From Paracoccaceae bacterium (GTDB lineage: Bacteria; Pseudomonadota; Alphaproteobacteria; Rhodobacterales; Rhodobacteraceae): a stretch of 64,000 bases of DNA. Shown here in pieces: positions 36,855 to 47,351 of the stretch. Where the stretch lies: positions 1 to 64,000 of the forward strand of contig JANSXS010000011.1 of NCBI GenBank assembly GCA_024742835.1, in the 5' to 3' direction. The translations under genes were made by a program, and so were the position numbers. The notes below the pieces were generated by a model, which saw only the letters and a program-made list of their open reading frames with translations, was not told the DNA's origin and did no database searches. Positions within the stretch are counted from its first letter, which is position 1; the number at the start of each line of letters is the position of its first letter.

Positions 36855-38021
36855 ATGACAGAGATGGTCTATGGGACGGCTCCCGTTCGGGATGTCGAGC
36901 CTATCCTTCCGAAATGGTGGCGGACGATCGACAAATGGTCGGTGTCCTGCGTGCTGATCCTGTTCGGGATCGGCATTCTGCTTGGCCTTGCGGCGTCCCC
37001 GCCTCTGGCGGAAAAGAACGGTTTCGAGCCGTTCCATTACGTACAGCGACAGGCGGTGTTCGGCTTCATGGCGCTTTTCGCGATGATGCTGACCTCGATG
37101 ATGAGCCCGCAGCTTGTGCGACGTCTGGCGATTATCGGCTTTGTGGTCGCCTTTGCAGCAATGGCGTTGCTGCCGGTTTTCGGTACCGATTTCGGGAAGG
37201 GGGCCGTGCGCTGGTACAGCCTTGGGTTTGCCTCGCTCCAACCATCCGAGTTTCTCAAGCCCGCCTTCGTGGTGATGGTGGCCTGGCTGATGGCGGCCAG
37301 CCACGAGATCAACGGACCGCCGGGCATGAGGCTGTCTTTCATCATCACCGTGCTGATCGTGCTGATGCTGGCGATGCAGCCTGATTTCGGACAGGCCTGT
37401 CTGGTGCTGTTCGGCTGGGGTGTGATGTATTTCGTGGCGGGCGCGCCGATCCTTCTGTTGGTGGTGATCGCGGGGCTGGTGGTGGCCGCCGGGACGCTGG
37501 CCTATTCCGGGTCCGAGCATTTCGCGCGCCGTATTGACGGCTTTCTAAGCCCGGATGTGGACCCCAACACGCAGTTGGGCTTTGCCACGAATGCCATCAT
37601 GGAAGGTGGCTTTTTCGGCGTGGGCGTGGGTGAGGGGGCGGTCAAGTGGTCGCTGCCCGACGCGCATACGGATTTCATCATCGCCGTCGCGGCAGAGGAA
37701 TACGGGCTGGTGCTGGTGCTGTGCATCATCGCGCTTTATGTGGGCATCGTCGTGCGCTCGCTCGGTCGTCTGATGCGTGAACGTGACACGTTCACGCGGC
37801 TGGCGGGCACGGGGCTGGTGGCGATTTTCGCCGTGCAGGCGATGATCAACATGGGTGTCGCGGTGCGGTTGTTGCCGGCCAAGGGCATGACCCTGCCTTT
37901 CGTCAGCTATGGCGGCTCGTCGCTGATCGCCATGGGCATCCTTGTGGGGATGCTGTTTGCCTTCACGCGGTCGCGCCCGCAGGGCGAGATCAACGATCTG
38001 CTGCGGGGGCGGGGCCGTTGA
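36855..38021 (+). CDS. ftsW: Septal peptidoglycan polymerase FtsW
   Basis: A 388-residue SEDS-family protein with about ten transmembrane helices. It shows RWYSLGFASLQPSEFLKPAFV, a long periplasmic loop with DPNTQLGFATNAIMEGGFFGVG, and the terminal GMTLPFVSYGGSSL. It polymerises glycan strands from lipid II at the septum together with FtsI. It heads the second arm of the dcw cluster. murG starts 39 bases after its stop. Confidence 0.95.
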   Translation: MTEMVYGTAPVRDVEPILPKWWRTIDKWSVSCVLILFGIGILLGLAASPPLAEKNGFEPFHYVQRQAVFGFMALFAMMLTSMMSPQLVRRLAIIGFVVAFAAMALLPVFGTDFGKGAVRWYSLGFASLQPSEFLKPAFVVMVAWLMAASHEINGPPGMRLSFIITVLIVLMLAMQPDFGQACLVLFGWGVMYFVAGAPILLLVVIAGLVVAAGTLAYSGSEHFARRIDGFLSPDVDPNTQLGFATNAIMEGGFFGVGVGEGAVKWSLPDAHTDFIIAVAAEEYGLVLVLCIIALYVGIVVRSLGRLMRERDTFTRLAGTGLVAIFAVQAMINMGVAVRLLPAKGMTLPFVSYGGSSLIAMGILVGMLFAFTRSRPQGEINDLLRGRGR

Positions 38022-38060
38022 GCGCGGGCGTGCCTGACCGCGTCTTATGGGGGCTGGGCC

Positions 38061-39164
38061 ATGACTGACAGAAAACCACTTCTGGTGATCGCCGCCGGGG
38101 GCACCGGCGGGCACATGTTTCCCGCGCAAGCCCTGGCCGAGGTGATGTTGCGGCGGGGCTGGCGCGTCAAGCTGTCCACCGATCCGCGCGGCGCGCGTTA
38201 CGCGGGTGGCTTTCCCCATACCACGCAGATCGAACAGGTGGCCAGCGCCACCTTTGCGCGTGGCGGTCTGGTCAACAAGATACTGACGCCGTTTCACATC
38301 ATGGGCGGAGTGCTGGGTGCGACCCTTCGCATGATGCGCGAGAAGCCGGATGTGGTGGTGGGCTTTGGCGGATATCCAACCATCCCGGCGCTGTCGGCGG
38401 CGCTTATCCTGCGGCGACCGCGCATGATCCATGAACAGAACGGCGTTTTGGGCCGGGTGAACAGGCTTTTTGCAAAGCGCGTTCACCGTGTCGCCTGCGG
38501 CACATGGCCTACCACGTTGCCCGATGGGGTCGAGGGCGTGCATGTGGGCAACCCGGTGCGCGCGGCGGTGTTGGACCGCGCTGGCGCGGGTTATATCCCA
38601 CCAGGAGATTACCCGATGTCGGTGCTTGTGATCGGCGGCTCTCAGGGCGCGCGCATTCTCAGCGACGTGGTGCCGCCCGCGCTGGCCGCACTGCCCGCTG
38701 CCATGGTGAACAATATCCGCGTCAGCCATCAGGCCCGCGACGAGGATGCGGCCCGCGTGTCGGAGTATTACGCCGAGCAAGGGGTCAACGCCGAGGTGCA
38801 GCCCTTTTTCCGCGACGTGCCCACCCGCATGTCCGAGGCGCAGCTGGTCATCAGTCGGGCGGGGGCAAGCAGCGTCGCCGATATCTCGGTCATCGGGCGG
38901 CCCTCGATCCTGATCCCCTACGCGGCTGCGGCCGAAGATCATCAAAGCGTGAATGCCAAGGGTCTGGCCGAGGCGGGTGCCGCCATCGTTATCCCCGAAA
39001 GCCGCCTTGCCGTGGACATAGTTTCAGAGCAGATAGCCGCGGTGCTGAAAAATCCCGACGGGGCGATGCGGATGTCGCAGGCGGCTCTGTCCGTGGCAAT
39101 GCCCGATGCGCCGCAGCATCTGGCGGATATGGTGGAAGAGCTGGCAGGGAGACATGGCGCATGA
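38061..39164 (+). CDS. murG: UDP-GlcNAc:lipid I GlcNAc transferase
   Basis: A 367-residue GT-B glycosyltransferase. The N-terminal [17 protein letters not shown] and [15 protein letters not shown] and the C-terminal [34 protein letters not shown] mark MurG. It adds GlcNAc to lipid I at the inner face of the membrane, producing lipid II. The gene ends 29 bases before the murC start. Confidence 0.96.
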   Translation: MTDRKPLLVIAAGGTGGHMFPAQALAEVMLRRGWRVKLSTDPRGARYAGGFPHTTQIEQVASATFARGGLVNKILTPFHIMGGVLGATLRMMREKPDVVVGFGGYPTIPALSAALILRRPRMIHEQNGVLGRVNRLFAKRVHRVACGTWPTTLPDGVEGVHVGNPVRAAVLDRAGAGYIPPGDYPMSVLVIGGSQGARILSDVVPPALAALPAAMVNNIRVSHQARDEDAARVSEYYAEQGVNAEVQPFFRDVPTRMSEAQLVISRAGASSVADISVIGRPSILIPYAAAAEDHQSVNAKGLAEAGAAIVIPESRLAVDIVSEQIAAVLKNPDGAMRMSQAALSVAMPDAPQHLADMVEELAGRHGA

Positions 39165-39193
39165 GGGATTTCAGACTTGAAGGAGCCGCACCG

Positions 39194-40609
39194 ATGAACG
39201 CAGCGACAAAGCTTCCCGGCGATGTGGGGGCGATCCATTTCGTGGGGATCGGCGGTATCGGCATGTCCGGCATTGCCGAGGTTCTGCTGAATTTCGGCTA
39301 CACGGTTCAGGGCTCTGATCTGAAATCCACGCCGATCACCCGGCGGCTGGCAGAGACGGGCGCGCTGATTTTCGAGGGGCAGGCAGCCGAAAACCTTGAG
39401 AATGCCGAGGTCGTCGTCGTCTCGACCGCGATCAAGCCGGGCAACCCAGAACTGGACGAGGCGCGCAGGCGGGGCTTGCCCGTCGTGCGCCGAGCCGAGA
39501 TGCTGGCAGAGCTGATGCGGCTGAAATCCAACGTGGCCGTTGCGGGCACCCATGGCAAGACGACCACGACGACGATGGTCGCCGCCCTTCTGGATCATGG
39601 GCGCTATGACCCGACAGTGATCAATGGCGGCGTGATCCATGCTTACGGCTCCAACGCGCGCGTGGGCGAGGGCGAATGGATGGTGGTTGAGGCCGATGAA
39701 AGCGACGGCACCTTCAACCGGCTGCCCGCGACCATCGCCATCGTGACCAATATCGACCCCGAGCACATGGACCATTGGGGCACAGAGGCGGCGTTGCACA
39801 AAGGCTTCCTTGATTTCGTGTCGAACATTCCGTTCTACGGGCTGGCCGTGTGCTGTACCGACGATCCCGACGTGCAGACGCTGGTGGGCAAGATCACCGA
39901 CCGGCGGGTGGTGACATTCGGCTTCAACGCGCAGGCCGATGTGCGCGCGGTGAACCTGAGCTACAAGGCGGGTATCGCGCATTTCGACGTGGCCTTGCAG
40001 GCAGAGGGCCGCGTGATCGAAGGATGCAGCCTGCCGATGCCGGGGGACCATAACGTGTCCAATGCGCTGTCGGCGGTGGCCGTGGCCCGGCATCTGGGGA
40101 TGCGCACGGATGAGATCCGCGCGGCGCTGGCCGCCTTTGGCGGGGTGAACCGCCGCTTCACCCGCGTGGGCGAGGTGGGGGGCGTGACAATCATCGACGA
40201 TTACGGCCATCATCCCGTCGAGATCGCTGCCGTGCTGAAAGCCGCGCGGCAGGCCACTGACGGGCGCATCATCGCGGTGCACCAGCCGCACAGATATACC
40301 CGGCTGCAATCGCTCTTCGATGAGTTCTGCGCCTGTTTCAACGATGCGGACGTGGTCGCCATCGCCGAGGTTTACGGCGCGGGCGAAGAGCCCATCGAAG
40401 GGGCCAGCCGCGACGATCTGGTGGCCGGTCTGATCCGGCACGGCCACCGCCACGCGCGCGCCATTTTGGGCGAGGATGACTTGGTGCGGCTGGTGCGCGA
40501 ACAGGCGGGGCCGGGCGACATGGTGGTTTGCCTTGGCGCGGGTACGATCAGCACCTGGGCCAATGGCCTGCCCGCGCGGCTGGCCGAAAGCGGTGCGCCT
40601 TTGACCTGA
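39194..40609 (+). CDS. murC: UDP-N-acetylmuramate:L-alanine ligase
   Basis: A 471-residue MurC. It has [18 protein letters not shown], the ATP site [48 protein letters not shown] and [14 protein letters not shown]. It adds the first amino acid to UDP-MurNAc. The ATG at 39194 has AAGGAG eight bases before it; the ATG at 39161, which overlaps the murG stop, would add 11 residues and has weaker support. Confidence 0.94.
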   Translation: MNAATKLPGDVGAIHFVGIGGIGMSGIAEVLLNFGYTVQGSDLKSTPITRRLAETGALIFEGQAAENLENAEVVVVSTAIKPGNPELDEARRRGLPVVRRAEMLAELMRLKSNVAVAGTHGKTTTTTMVAALLDHGRYDPTVINGGVIHAYGSNARVGEGEWMVVEADESDGTFNRLPATIAIVTNIDPEHMDHWGTEAALHKGFLDFVSNIPFYGLAVCCTDDPDVQTLVGKITDRRVVTFGFNAQADVRAVNLSYKAGIAHFDVALQAEGRVIEGCSLPMPGDHNVSNALSAVAVARHLGMRTDEIRAALAAFGGVNRRFTRVGEVGGVTIIDDYGHHPVEIAAVLKAARQATDGRIIAVHQPHRYTRLQSLFDEFCACFNDADVVAIAEVYGAGEEPIEGASRDDLVAGLIRHGHRHARAILGEDDLVRLVREQAGPGDMVVCLGAGTISTWANGLPARLAESGAPLT

Positions 40610-40681
40610 GGAAGCGGCGAAACGCATGAGTAACGTGGTCCGCCGGGTCTGTCGGGCCAAATATGTGAGTGAGGTGCCGAA

Positions 40682-40939
40682 ATGAACCTGTCTCTGATCC
40701 TGGCCTGTATCTGGGCCTTGATGGCAAATCTGGCGGCGATGATCCCCAGCCGTGACAATCACTGGGCGCGGGCCTATGCGCTGATCGTGCTGGGAATCCC
40801 GCTTTTGGGCTATGTGACCTGGCAAAACGGCCCCTGGATCGGGCTGTTGGTGCTGGCGGCGGGCATGAGCCTGTTGCGTTGGCCGATGCTGTATCTGACC
40901 CGGCGCGCCCGGCGGATCCTGCGGGGCCGCGAGTCTTAA
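40682..40939 (+). CDS. DUF2484 small membrane protein
   Basis: An 85-residue protein with three hydrophobic helices (about 3-22, 30-47 and 50-68) and a basic tail (RRARRILRGRES). It matches DUF2484, a family found between murC and murB in Rhodobacterales. Conserved position in a cell-wall operon hints at an envelope role, but nothing is established. It starts 72 bases after murC. Confidence 0.85.
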   Translation: MNLSLILACIWALMANLAAMIPSRDNHWARAYALIVLGIPLLGYVTWQNGPWIGLLVLAAGMSLLRWPMLYLTRRARRILRGRES

Positions 40940-41038
40940 GCGGTGGGATATGAGGATTTTTGCCAGGAAGAAGCCGGGACCGGTGTCGCGTGTCGGCCCG
41001 GTCTTGCCCGGACGGCGCGGGCGGGGTAGCACTGTCGC

Positions 41039-41971
41039 ATGGTGACGCTTCCTCGGACACGCGGCCGGCTGACGCGCGGCAAGGCGCTGGCGGATCTGAC
41101 CTGGCTGCGCGTGGGCGGGCCGGCGGACTGGCTGTTTCAGCCCGCGGACGAGGCGGATCTGGTGGCGTTTTTGGCGGAGCTTGATCCCGGTGTCGCGGTT
41201 TTTCCGATGGGGGTTGGCAGCAACCTGATCGTTCGCGATGGCGGGGTCCGTGCGGTGGTGATCCGGCTGGGTCGCGGCTTCAACGATATCGAGGTGGTGG
41301 AGGGGCAGGTGCGCGCGGGCGCGGCGGCCCTGGATTCCCATGTGGCGCGACGCGCGGCGCAGGCGGGGCGCGACCTGACCTTTCTGCGCACCATTCCGGG
41401 CAGTATCGGCGGGGCCGTGCGCATGAATGCGGGCTGTTACGGGCGCTATGTCGCCGATCATCTGGTGAGCGTGCGCGCGGTGACGCGGCGCGGCGAGGCG
41501 GTCACGATAGGGGCCGACGCGCTGCGGTTGGGCTACCGTGAAAGCGAGCTGCCCGAGGGATGCGTGATCACCGGGGCGCTGTTCACGGCGCCCAAGGGCG
41601 ACCCTGCGGCGCTTGTCGCGCGGATGGAAGAACAGCTGGCGCGGCGCGACGCCACGCAGCCCACTAGGGACCGCAGCGCGGGCAGTACGTTCCGCAACCC
41701 GGCCGGGTTTTCCAGCACCGGGCACGCCGATGACATCCATGATCTCAAGGCGTGGAAGGTGATCGACGAGGCCGGTTTGCGCGGCGCGCGGCGCGGCGAT
41801 GCGCAGATGAGCCCCAAACATCCCAATTTCCTGGTCAACACTGGCAACGCCAGCGCCGCCGATCTGGAAGGATTGGGCGAAGAGGTGCGAAAAAAGGTTT
41901 TCCAAGACCGTGGAATAGAGTTACATTGGGAGATCATGAGGGTTGGCGAACCGGCCCCTTCCGCGGATTGA
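41039..41971 (+). CDS. murB: UDP-N-acetylenolpyruvoylglucosamine reductase
   Basis: A 310-residue MurB. The FAD domain shows [40 protein letters not shown] and [21 protein letters not shown]; the substrate domain ends with [40 protein letters not shown]. It reduces the enolpyruvyl ether to UDP-MurNAc using NADPH. The ATG at 41039 is used; a GTG right after it is possible. Confidence 0.95.
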   Translation: MVTLPRTRGRLTRGKALADLTWLRVGGPADWLFQPADEADLVAFLAELDPGVAVFPMGVGSNLIVRDGGVRAVVIRLGRGFNDIEVVEGQVRAGAAALDSHVARRAAQAGRDLTFLRTIPGSIGGAVRMNAGCYGRYVADHLVSVRAVTRRGEAVTIGADALRLGYRESELPEGCVITGALFTAPKGDPAALVARMEEQLARRDATQPTRDRSAGSTFRNPAGFSSTGHADDIHDLKAWKVIDEAGLRGARRGDAQMSPKHPNFLVNTGNASAADLEGLGEEVRKKVFQDRGIELHWEIMRVGEPAPSAD

Positions 41972-42025
41972 GGCGGATAATAATACAACAGGGCCGAGAA
42001 CGGCCCGGGACTTTGAGGCAGTAAG

Positions 42026-42961
42026 GTGGTTTCTTCGACGGGAAACACCCCGGCTGTTGCGGTGATCATGGGTGGCCCCTCGGTAGAGCGCGAGGTCTCT
42101 CTTTCCACAGGGCAGGAATGCGCCGCAGCGCTTCGGGACGCAGGCTATGAGGTGATCGAGGTCGTGGCTGACCGCGATCTTGCCATGCGTCTGGCAGAGC
42201 TTTCCCCGGATGTGGTGTTCAACGCCCTGCATGGTCGCTGGGGCGAAGATGGCTGTGTGCAGGGTCTGCTGGAATGGTTGGGGCTGCCCTATACGCATTC
42301 GGGCGTGCTGGCCTCGGCGCTGGCAATGGACAAGCAGAAAACCAAGCAAGCCTATCGCGATGCCGGCTTGCCGGTGGTCGACAGCGTGCTGGTACCGCGC
42401 GAAGCTGTCATGGCGGGGCATGTGATGGACCCGCCCTATGTGGTCAAGCCCAACAATGAAGGCTCTTCGGTGGGCGTATACCTTGTGCGCGAGGCCGGGG
42501 ACGGCCCGCCGCGCCTGTCAGCGGACATGCCCGCAACCGTGATGGTCGAGCAATTCGTGGCCGGGCGCGAACTGACCACATCGGTACTGGGCGATGCGCG
42601 GCACGGCGACCGGGCGCTTGGCGTGACGGATATCGTCACGCAGGGCTGGTATGATTACGACGCCAAATACACGCCCGGCGGCTCGCGCCATGTGCTGCCC
42701 GCGCAGGTGCCCGACGAGATCGCGGCGGCCTGCGAAGACTATGCGCTGCGCGCCCATGCGACCCTCGGTTGCCGGGGCCTGTCGCGCACGGATTTCCGCT
42801 GGGACGAGGCGCGCGGTCTGGCCGGGCTTTACCTGCTGGAGACCAACACGCAGCCGGGCATGACACCCACATCGCTGAGCCCGGAACAGGCGATCGCGGC
42901 GGGGATCAGCTTTGCCGAACTGTGCGACTGGCTTGTGAGGGATGCATCATGCAACAGGTGA
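42026..42961 (+). CDS. ddl: D-alanine:D-alanine ligase
   Basis: A 311-residue ATP-grasp ligase. It shows [70 protein letters not shown] and [19 protein letters not shown]. It makes the D-Ala-D-Ala dipeptide used by MurF. The start is a GTG at 42026 after GAGG; no ATG fits better upstream of the first strand. Its end overlaps ftsQ by 13 bases. Confidence 0.94.
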   Translation: MVSSTGNTPAVAVIMGGPSVEREVSLSTGQECAAALRDAGYEVIEVVADRDLAMRLAELSPDVVFNALHGRWGEDGCVQGLLEWLGLPYTHSGVLASALAMDKQKTKQAYRDAGLPVVDSVLVPREAVMAGHVMDPPYVVKPNNEGSSVGVYLVREAGDGPPRLSADMPATVMVEQFVAGRELTTSVLGDARHGDRALGVTDIVTQGWYDYDAKYTPGGSRHVLPAQVPDEIAAACEDYALRAHATLGCRGLSRTDFRWDEARGLAGLYLLETNTQPGMTPTSLSPEQAIAAGISFAELCDWLVRDASCNR

Positions 42962-43830
42962 CACGCCCAGAGAACCGGGCAGATCCCGCGCCGTCTCGCT
43001 GGTCCTACCGCTATCAGCGGCTGATGCTGACGCCATTTTTTCGCAGGCTGCTCAAGGTGGGGCTGCCCGTGGGGGCCGCGATCGGGCTCGCCACGGTTTA
43101 CTTTGCAAATCCGGATCGGCAGGCGGCGATCGTGTCGACCGTGGCCGAGATCCGCGAGCAGATCGAGACGCGGCCGGAATTCATGGTCAATCTGATGATT
43201 GTCGAAGGGGCGAGCCGCGAGATCGAGGAGGATATCCGCGAGATTTTTCCGCATGATCTGCCGGCCAGCAGCTTTGACATTGATCTGGAAGCGGTACGCG
43301 AAGTGATCGCGGGGCTGCCGGCGGTTGCGGATGCCTCGGTGCGGGTGCGTCAGGGCGGTGTGCTGGAGGCGCGGATCACCGAGCGCGAGCCGGTGGCGAT
43401 CTGGCGGTCGCGCGACGGGTTGGGCGTGGTCGATGCCAAGGGCGTGGTGATCGGGGTGCTGGAGCGCCGCTCTGCGCGCGCGGACCTGCCGGTGATCGCG
43501 GGCGAAGGGGCGGACCGGGCGGTGCCCGAGGCGCTGGAGATCCTGCGAGCCGCGGCCCCGCTTGCGGATCGGCTGCGCGGTCTGGTGCGCATGGGGGAAC
43601 GACGCTGGGACGTGGTGCTTGACCGCGATCAGCGCATCCTGCTGCCCGAACGCGAACCGGTGCGCGCGCTGGAGCGGGTGATCGTGCTGGCCGATGTGCA
43701 GGACATGCTGGAGCGCGACGTGGCGGCGGTGGACATGCGCCTTGGCCAGCGCCCGACGATCCGGATGAATGAAAACGCCATCAAGGAATGGCGACGCGTA
43801 ACAAAAATGACGGTGGGGGCAGAAAACTGA
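42949..43830 (+). CDS. ftsQ: Cell division protein FtsQ
   Basis: A 293-residue bitopic protein: about 30 cytoplasmic residues, one transmembrane helix (about 38-52), then a periplasmic POTRA domain ([23 protein letters not shown]) and a beta domain with [23 protein letters not shown]. It recruits FtsL and FtsB to the septum. ATG 42949 lies inside the ddl end; longer readings upstream are only the other frame of ddl. Its stop overlaps the ftsA start. Confidence 0.92.
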   Translation: MQQVTRPENRADPAPSRWSYRYQRLMLTPFFRRLLKVGLPVGAAIGLATVYFANPDRQAAIVSTVAEIREQIETRPEFMVNLMIVEGASREIEEDIREIFPHDLPASSFDIDLEAVREVIAGLPAVADASVRVRQGGVLEARITEREPVAIWRSRDGLGVVDAKGVVIGVLERRSARADLPVIAGEGADRAVPEALEILRAAAPLADRLRGLVRMGERRWDVVLDRDQRILLPEREPVRALERVIVLADVQDMLERDVAAVDMRLGQRPTIRMNENAIKEWRRVTKMTVGAEN

Positions 43831-45164
43831 TGATCGAGCTATACGATTCCCAAAGGGCGATGCGGAACATGCGGCGCGCGGCCATGCAGCGCGGGGTCGT
43901 GGCCGTTCTGGATGTGGGCACGTCCAAGATCGCCTGTCTGGTGCTGCGCTTTGACGGCACCGACCGGTTTGAGGAAAGCGACGGGATCGGCGGGCTGGCA
44001 GGTCAGGCGGGGTTTCGCGTGGTGGGTGCGGCGACAACCCGGTCGCGCGGGGTGCGCTATGGCGAGATAGCCACGATGGCCGAAACGGAGCGCGCCATTC
44101 GCACGGCGCTTCAGGCGGCGCAGAAGATGGCCGGTATCCGGGTGGATCATGTGATCGCCTGTTTCTCCGGGGCCGCGCCGCGCAGCTACGGGCTTGCCGG
44201 GCAGGTAGAGCTTGAAGGGCCGACCGTCAGCGAACAGGATATCAGCCGGGTGTTGTCGGCTTGCGACTTGCCCGATTACGGCGAGGGGCGCGAGGTGCTG
44301 CACGCGCAGCCGGTGAATTTCGCGCTTGATCACCGTTCTGGACTGGGTGATCCGCGGGGCCAGCTTGGTAACGATCTGGCGGTGGACATGCATATGCTGA
44401 CGGTGGATGCGGATGTGATCCAGAACCTCGCGCATTGCGTGAAACGCTGTGATCTGGAACTCGCCGGTCTGGCCAGTTCGGCCTATGTTTCGGGGATTTC
44501 CGCACTGGTCGAGGACGAACAGGAACTGGGCGCGGCCTGTATCGACCTTGGCGGCGGCTCGGCGGGGGTGTCGATCTTCATAAAGAAGCACATGATCTAT
44601 GCCGACTGCGTGCGCATCGGCGGCGAGCACGTGACCAACGATATTTCCATGGGGCTACAGGTTTCGCAGGCCACCGCCGAACGGATCAAGACCTTTTATG
44701 GCGGCGTCGTGGCCACCGGCATGGATGACCGCGAGATGATCGAGATCGGTGGCGAGACCGGCGATTGGGAACACGACCGGCGCACGGTCAGCCGCGCGGA
44801 GCTGATCGGGATCATGCGCCCCCGCGTCGAGGAGATCCTCGAAGAGGTGCGCGCACAGCTCGATGCCGCCGGGTTCCAGCATTTGCCCAGCCAGCAGATC
44901 GTGCTGACCGGCGGCGGCAGCCAGATCCCCGGTCTTGACGGGCTGGCAAGCCGCATTCTTGGCCAGCAGGTGCGGCTTGGCCGTCCTCTGCGGGTGCATG
45001 GCCTGCCACAGGCCGCGACGGGGCCGGGTTTCGCCTCTGCGGTGGGGATGTGTTTGTTCGCGGCGAATCCGCAGGACGAGTGGTGGGACTTTGAAATTCC
45101 CGTGGATCGGTATCCCGCGCGCTCTTTGAAACGCGCGGTGAAATGGTTCAAGGACAATTGGTAA
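43830..45164 (+). CDS. ftsA: Cell division protein FtsA
   Basis: A 444-residue actin-fold protein. Phosphate-1 segment VAVLDVGTSKIACLVL, IDLGGGSAGVSIF for the second phosphate loop, and VLTGGGSQIPGLDGLA for the adenosine loop are present. The C-terminus RSLKRAVKWFKDNW is the amphipathic membrane-targeting helix. It anchors FtsZ to the membrane. The ATG at 43830 overlaps the ftsQ stop. ftsZ follows only after 301 bases that contain a repeat element. Confidence 0.95.
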   Translation: MIELYDSQRAMRNMRRAAMQRGVVAVLDVGTSKIACLVLRFDGTDRFEESDGIGGLAGQAGFRVVGAATTRSRGVRYGEIATMAETERAIRTALQAAQKMAGIRVDHVIACFSGAAPRSYGLAGQVELEGPTVSEQDISRVLSACDLPDYGEGREVLHAQPVNFALDHRSGLGDPRGQLGNDLAVDMHMLTVDADVIQNLAHCVKRCDLELAGLASSAYVSGISALVEDEQELGAACIDLGGGSAGVSIFIKKHMIYADCVRIGGEHVTNDISMGLQVSQATAERIKTFYGGVVATGMDDREMIEIGGETGDWEHDRRTVSRAELIGIMRPRVEEILEEVRAQLDAAGFQHLPSQQIVLTGGGSQIPGLDGLASRILGQQVRLGRPLRVHGLPQAATGPGFASAVGMCLFAANPQDEWWDFEIPVDRYPARSLKRAVKWFKDNW

Positions 45165-45465
45165 ACGCTAGATATCGTCATTTCGGCGAAATCCCGCGTG
45201 TATTAGGTGATTTCTGGCCATATTTTGTGGTGAAATCATGTTTTTTGGGTGACGCAACGGTTAACCAGCGGTAAGATAAAGACCAGTTTAAAGCGTTCCG
45301 CCTTTGACCTGAGACATCAGCGAAAGGCGGAACGCGTGCAACGACGAAACGGAGTACTGCGTTTCTTGAAAATCTGTGATCCAGGTTTTTCGCGAAACGC
45401 TTCAGGCAGAAAAAGGCCCGTGACAGGCGGGCGCAACTGCAGGCGAAAAAAAGGCGGACAGAGCT
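45165..45465. other. 301-base ftsA-ftsZ spacer with repeat copy 1
   Basis: The first half is AT-rich and includes TTAACCAG at 45261-45268, one base from a CtrA half-site, and thus a candidate ftsZ promoter region. The second half is filled by the MITE-like repeat at 45289-45407. No gene is visible; an open frame through it translates the repeat. Confidence 0.65.
45289..45407 (+). repeat. MITE-like palindromic element, copy 1
   Basis: A 119-base element nearly identical to the reverse complement of 51208-51325 (about seven differences by eye, including one single-base gap). It contains a perfect 13-bp stem (45293-45305 with 45323-45335), a second imperfect palindrome centred on AGTACT (45346-45365), and short inverted ends AAGCGTT/AACGCTT. 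No protein is encoded. It separates ftsZ from ftsA. Confidence 0.85.
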
Positions 45466-47103
45466 ATGACATTGAATCTCAGCATGCCAGGACAGGATCA
45501 GGAGCTGAAGCCGCGCATCACCGTTTTCGGTGTTGGCGGGGCGGGCGGCAATGCCGTCAACAACATGATCGACAAGCAACTGGAAGGCGTGGAATTCGTC
45601 GTGGCGAATACCGATGCACAGGCGCTGGCCCAGAACAATGCACCGGCCCGCATCCAGCTTGGCGTCAAGGTGACCGAGGGGCTCGGCGCGGGGGCCAAAG
45701 CCTCTGTCGGGGCCGCCGCCGCCGAAGAGAATATTGAACAGATCGTCGATCATCTGGCAGGCGCGCACATGTGCTTCATCACCGCCGGGATGGGCGGGGG
45801 CACCGGCACCGGCGCCGCGCCGATCATCGCGCAGGCCGCGCGCGAACTTGGCGTGCTGACCGTGGGCGTCGTGACCAAGCCATTCCAGTTCGAGGGCGCC
45901 AAGCGGATGCGCCAGGCCGAGGAAGGTGTCGAGGCGCTGCAAAAGATGGTCGATACGCTGATCATCATTCCCAACCAGAACCTGTTCCGTCTGGCCAATG
46001 AAAAGACGACCTTCACAGAGGCGTTCAGTCTGGCTGATGACGTGCTCTACCAAGGTGTCAAGGGCGTGACCGACCTGATGGTGCGCCCTGGCCTGATCAA
46101 CCTTGATTTCGCCGATGTGCGCGCCGTGATGGACGAGATGGGCAAGGCCATGATGGGCACCGGCGAGGATAGTGGCGAGGATCGCGCGATCCAGGCCGCC
46201 GAAAAGGCCATCGCGAACCCGCTGCTGGATGAAATCAGCCTGCGCGGTGCCAAGGGCGTGCTGATCAACATCACCGGCGGGCATGACCTGACCCTGTTCG
46301 AACTGGACGAAGCCGCCAACCGCATCCGCGAGGAAGTGGACGCCGACGCGAATATCATCGTGGGTTCCACGATGGATCCGAGCATGGAAGGCTCCATGCG
46401 CGTGTCGGTTGTGGCCACGGGGATCGACGCCTCCGAGGATGCCAAGGAAATCCCGGTGCCGCGCCGCAAGCTGTCCGAGCCGCTCAAGCCCGTGCAGGTG
46501 GCCGCCGAAGAGGCCCCTGCAAGGGTCGCGGAAGAGGTCCAGCGCCCCACCGAGGTGGCTGCTCGCTACGAAACGGAGTATGAGCCGGAGGCCGACGAGG
46601 AGCCGAGCCTGTTCAACTCCTTCGACGCAGAGCGTGCCGCCGCCGAAGAGCAGATGGAAGACATCTTTGAAGGCGACAGCCGCACTGCGGCATCGGAGGA
46701 TCTGCCGCCGCCCGTCTACACGCCGCGCCACGAGCAGGCCGCTTTCATGGATGCGGCCGACGACACGGAATCTTTCGTGGCACCCAAGGCCCCGAGCGCC
46801 GGATCGCCGTCACCCGATGCGCTGGCCCGGCTGCATAACGCGGTTCAGAACACGCCGCGCGCACAGCAACAGGTGCGCCCCGTTGCGCCCGAGCAGTCTG
46901 CGGAAAGCTCGGGTGAGCGCTCGCGCTTTGGCATCAATTCGTTGATCAACCGGATGACCGGGCAGGGCGACGCGCAAGAGCAGTCCCCGCGGCCGGCGCG
47001 CCAGCAGCCCACCATGCAGGCCCGCTCCGAACAGCAAGAGGCGCGCGAAGAAGAGGAAGACCAGATCGAAATTCCGGCCTTCCTGCGTCGTCAGGCAAAC
47101 TGA
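45466..47103 (+). CDS. ftsZ: Cell division GTPase FtsZ
   Basis: A 545-residue tubulin homologue. The GTPase domain has [35 protein letters not shown] and [11 protein letters not shown]. After about residue 320 comes a long, acidic, low-complexity linker of about 200 residues, typical of alphaproteobacteria, and then the conserved C-terminal peptide [14 protein letters not shown] that binds FtsA. It forms the division ring. ATG 45466 is the only sensible start. A strong terminator follows at 47136-47161. Confidence 0.97.
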   Translation: MTLNLSMPGQDQELKPRITVFGVGGAGGNAVNNMIDKQLEGVEFVVANTDAQALAQNNAPARIQLGVKVTEGLGAGAKASVGAAAAEENIEQIVDHLAGAHMCFITAGMGGGTGTGAAPIIAQAARELGVLTVGVVTKPFQFEGAKRMRQAEEGVEALQKMVDTLIIIPNQNLFRLANEKTTFTEAFSLADDVLYQGVKGVTDLMVRPGLINLDFADVRAVMDEMGKAMMGTGEDSGEDRAIQAAEKAIANPLLDEISLRGAKGVLINITGGHDLTLFELDEAANRIREEVDADANIIVGSTMDPSMEGSMRVSVVATGIDASEDAKEIPVPRRKLSEPLKPVQVAAEEAPARVAEEVQRPTEVAARYETEYEPEADEEPSLFNSFDAERAAAEEQMEDIFEGDSRTAASEDLPPPVYTPRHEQAAFMDAADDTESFVAPKAPSAGSPSPDALARLHNAVQNTPRAQQQVRPVAPEQSAESSGERSRFGINSLINRMTGQGDAQEQSPRPARQQPTMQARSEQQEAREEEEDQIEIPAFLRRQAN

Positions 47104-47135
47104 AGCCCCGGCGACAAACCCGGTAACATGACGGG

Positions 47136-47161
47136 ACGGGCCGGATTTTCCGGCCCGTTTT
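47136..47161 (+). terminator. Intrinsic terminator of ftsZ
   Basis: Arms 47136-47144 and 47150-47158 (ACGGGCCGG and its complement) form a GC-rich stem over a 5-base loop, followed by TTTT. It separates ftsZ from lpxC. Confidence 0.88.
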
Positions 47162-47283
47162 GCTTTTGAAACAGTGTCTTGCAATGGCTTCGTCGGGTTT
47201 GGGCGGCTTTCCGCCTTTCGCGCGGGTGCCATGTTTCACTGCGTTGCAAAGAGTGAATTGAGCATTCGGCGAGCGCGACTTAA

Positions 47284-47293
47284 GACAATTGTC
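47284..47293. promoter_or_regulatory. Palindrome GACAATTGTC upstream of lpxC
   Basis: A perfect 10-base palindrome, 58 bases before the lpxC start, in the short spacer after the ftsZ terminator. Its position fits an operator or promoter element. The binding protein is unknown. Confidence 0.3.
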
Positions 47294-47351
47294 ATAAACC
47301 TGCCCGTTCGGCTTTCTCGTCGAGACCCGTGGTATGTCATCGAGGTGCACA

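Noticed and set aside
38942-41905. 987-codon open frame on the minus strand across murG-murB
   Set aside because: It lies opposite conserved Mur genes, and its His/Arg/Gly/Gln-rich product looks like a shadow frame.
45261-45268. CtrA site before ftsZ
   Set aside because: TTAACCAG is only a half-site with one mismatch and has no second half at the right spacing; kept as a remark in the spacer entry, not as a feature.
45249-45737. Open frame containing RNGVLRFLKICDPGFSRNAS before ftsZ
   Set aside because: This peptide is only a translation of the repeat element; similar peptides can be read from the other two copies in unrelated frames.
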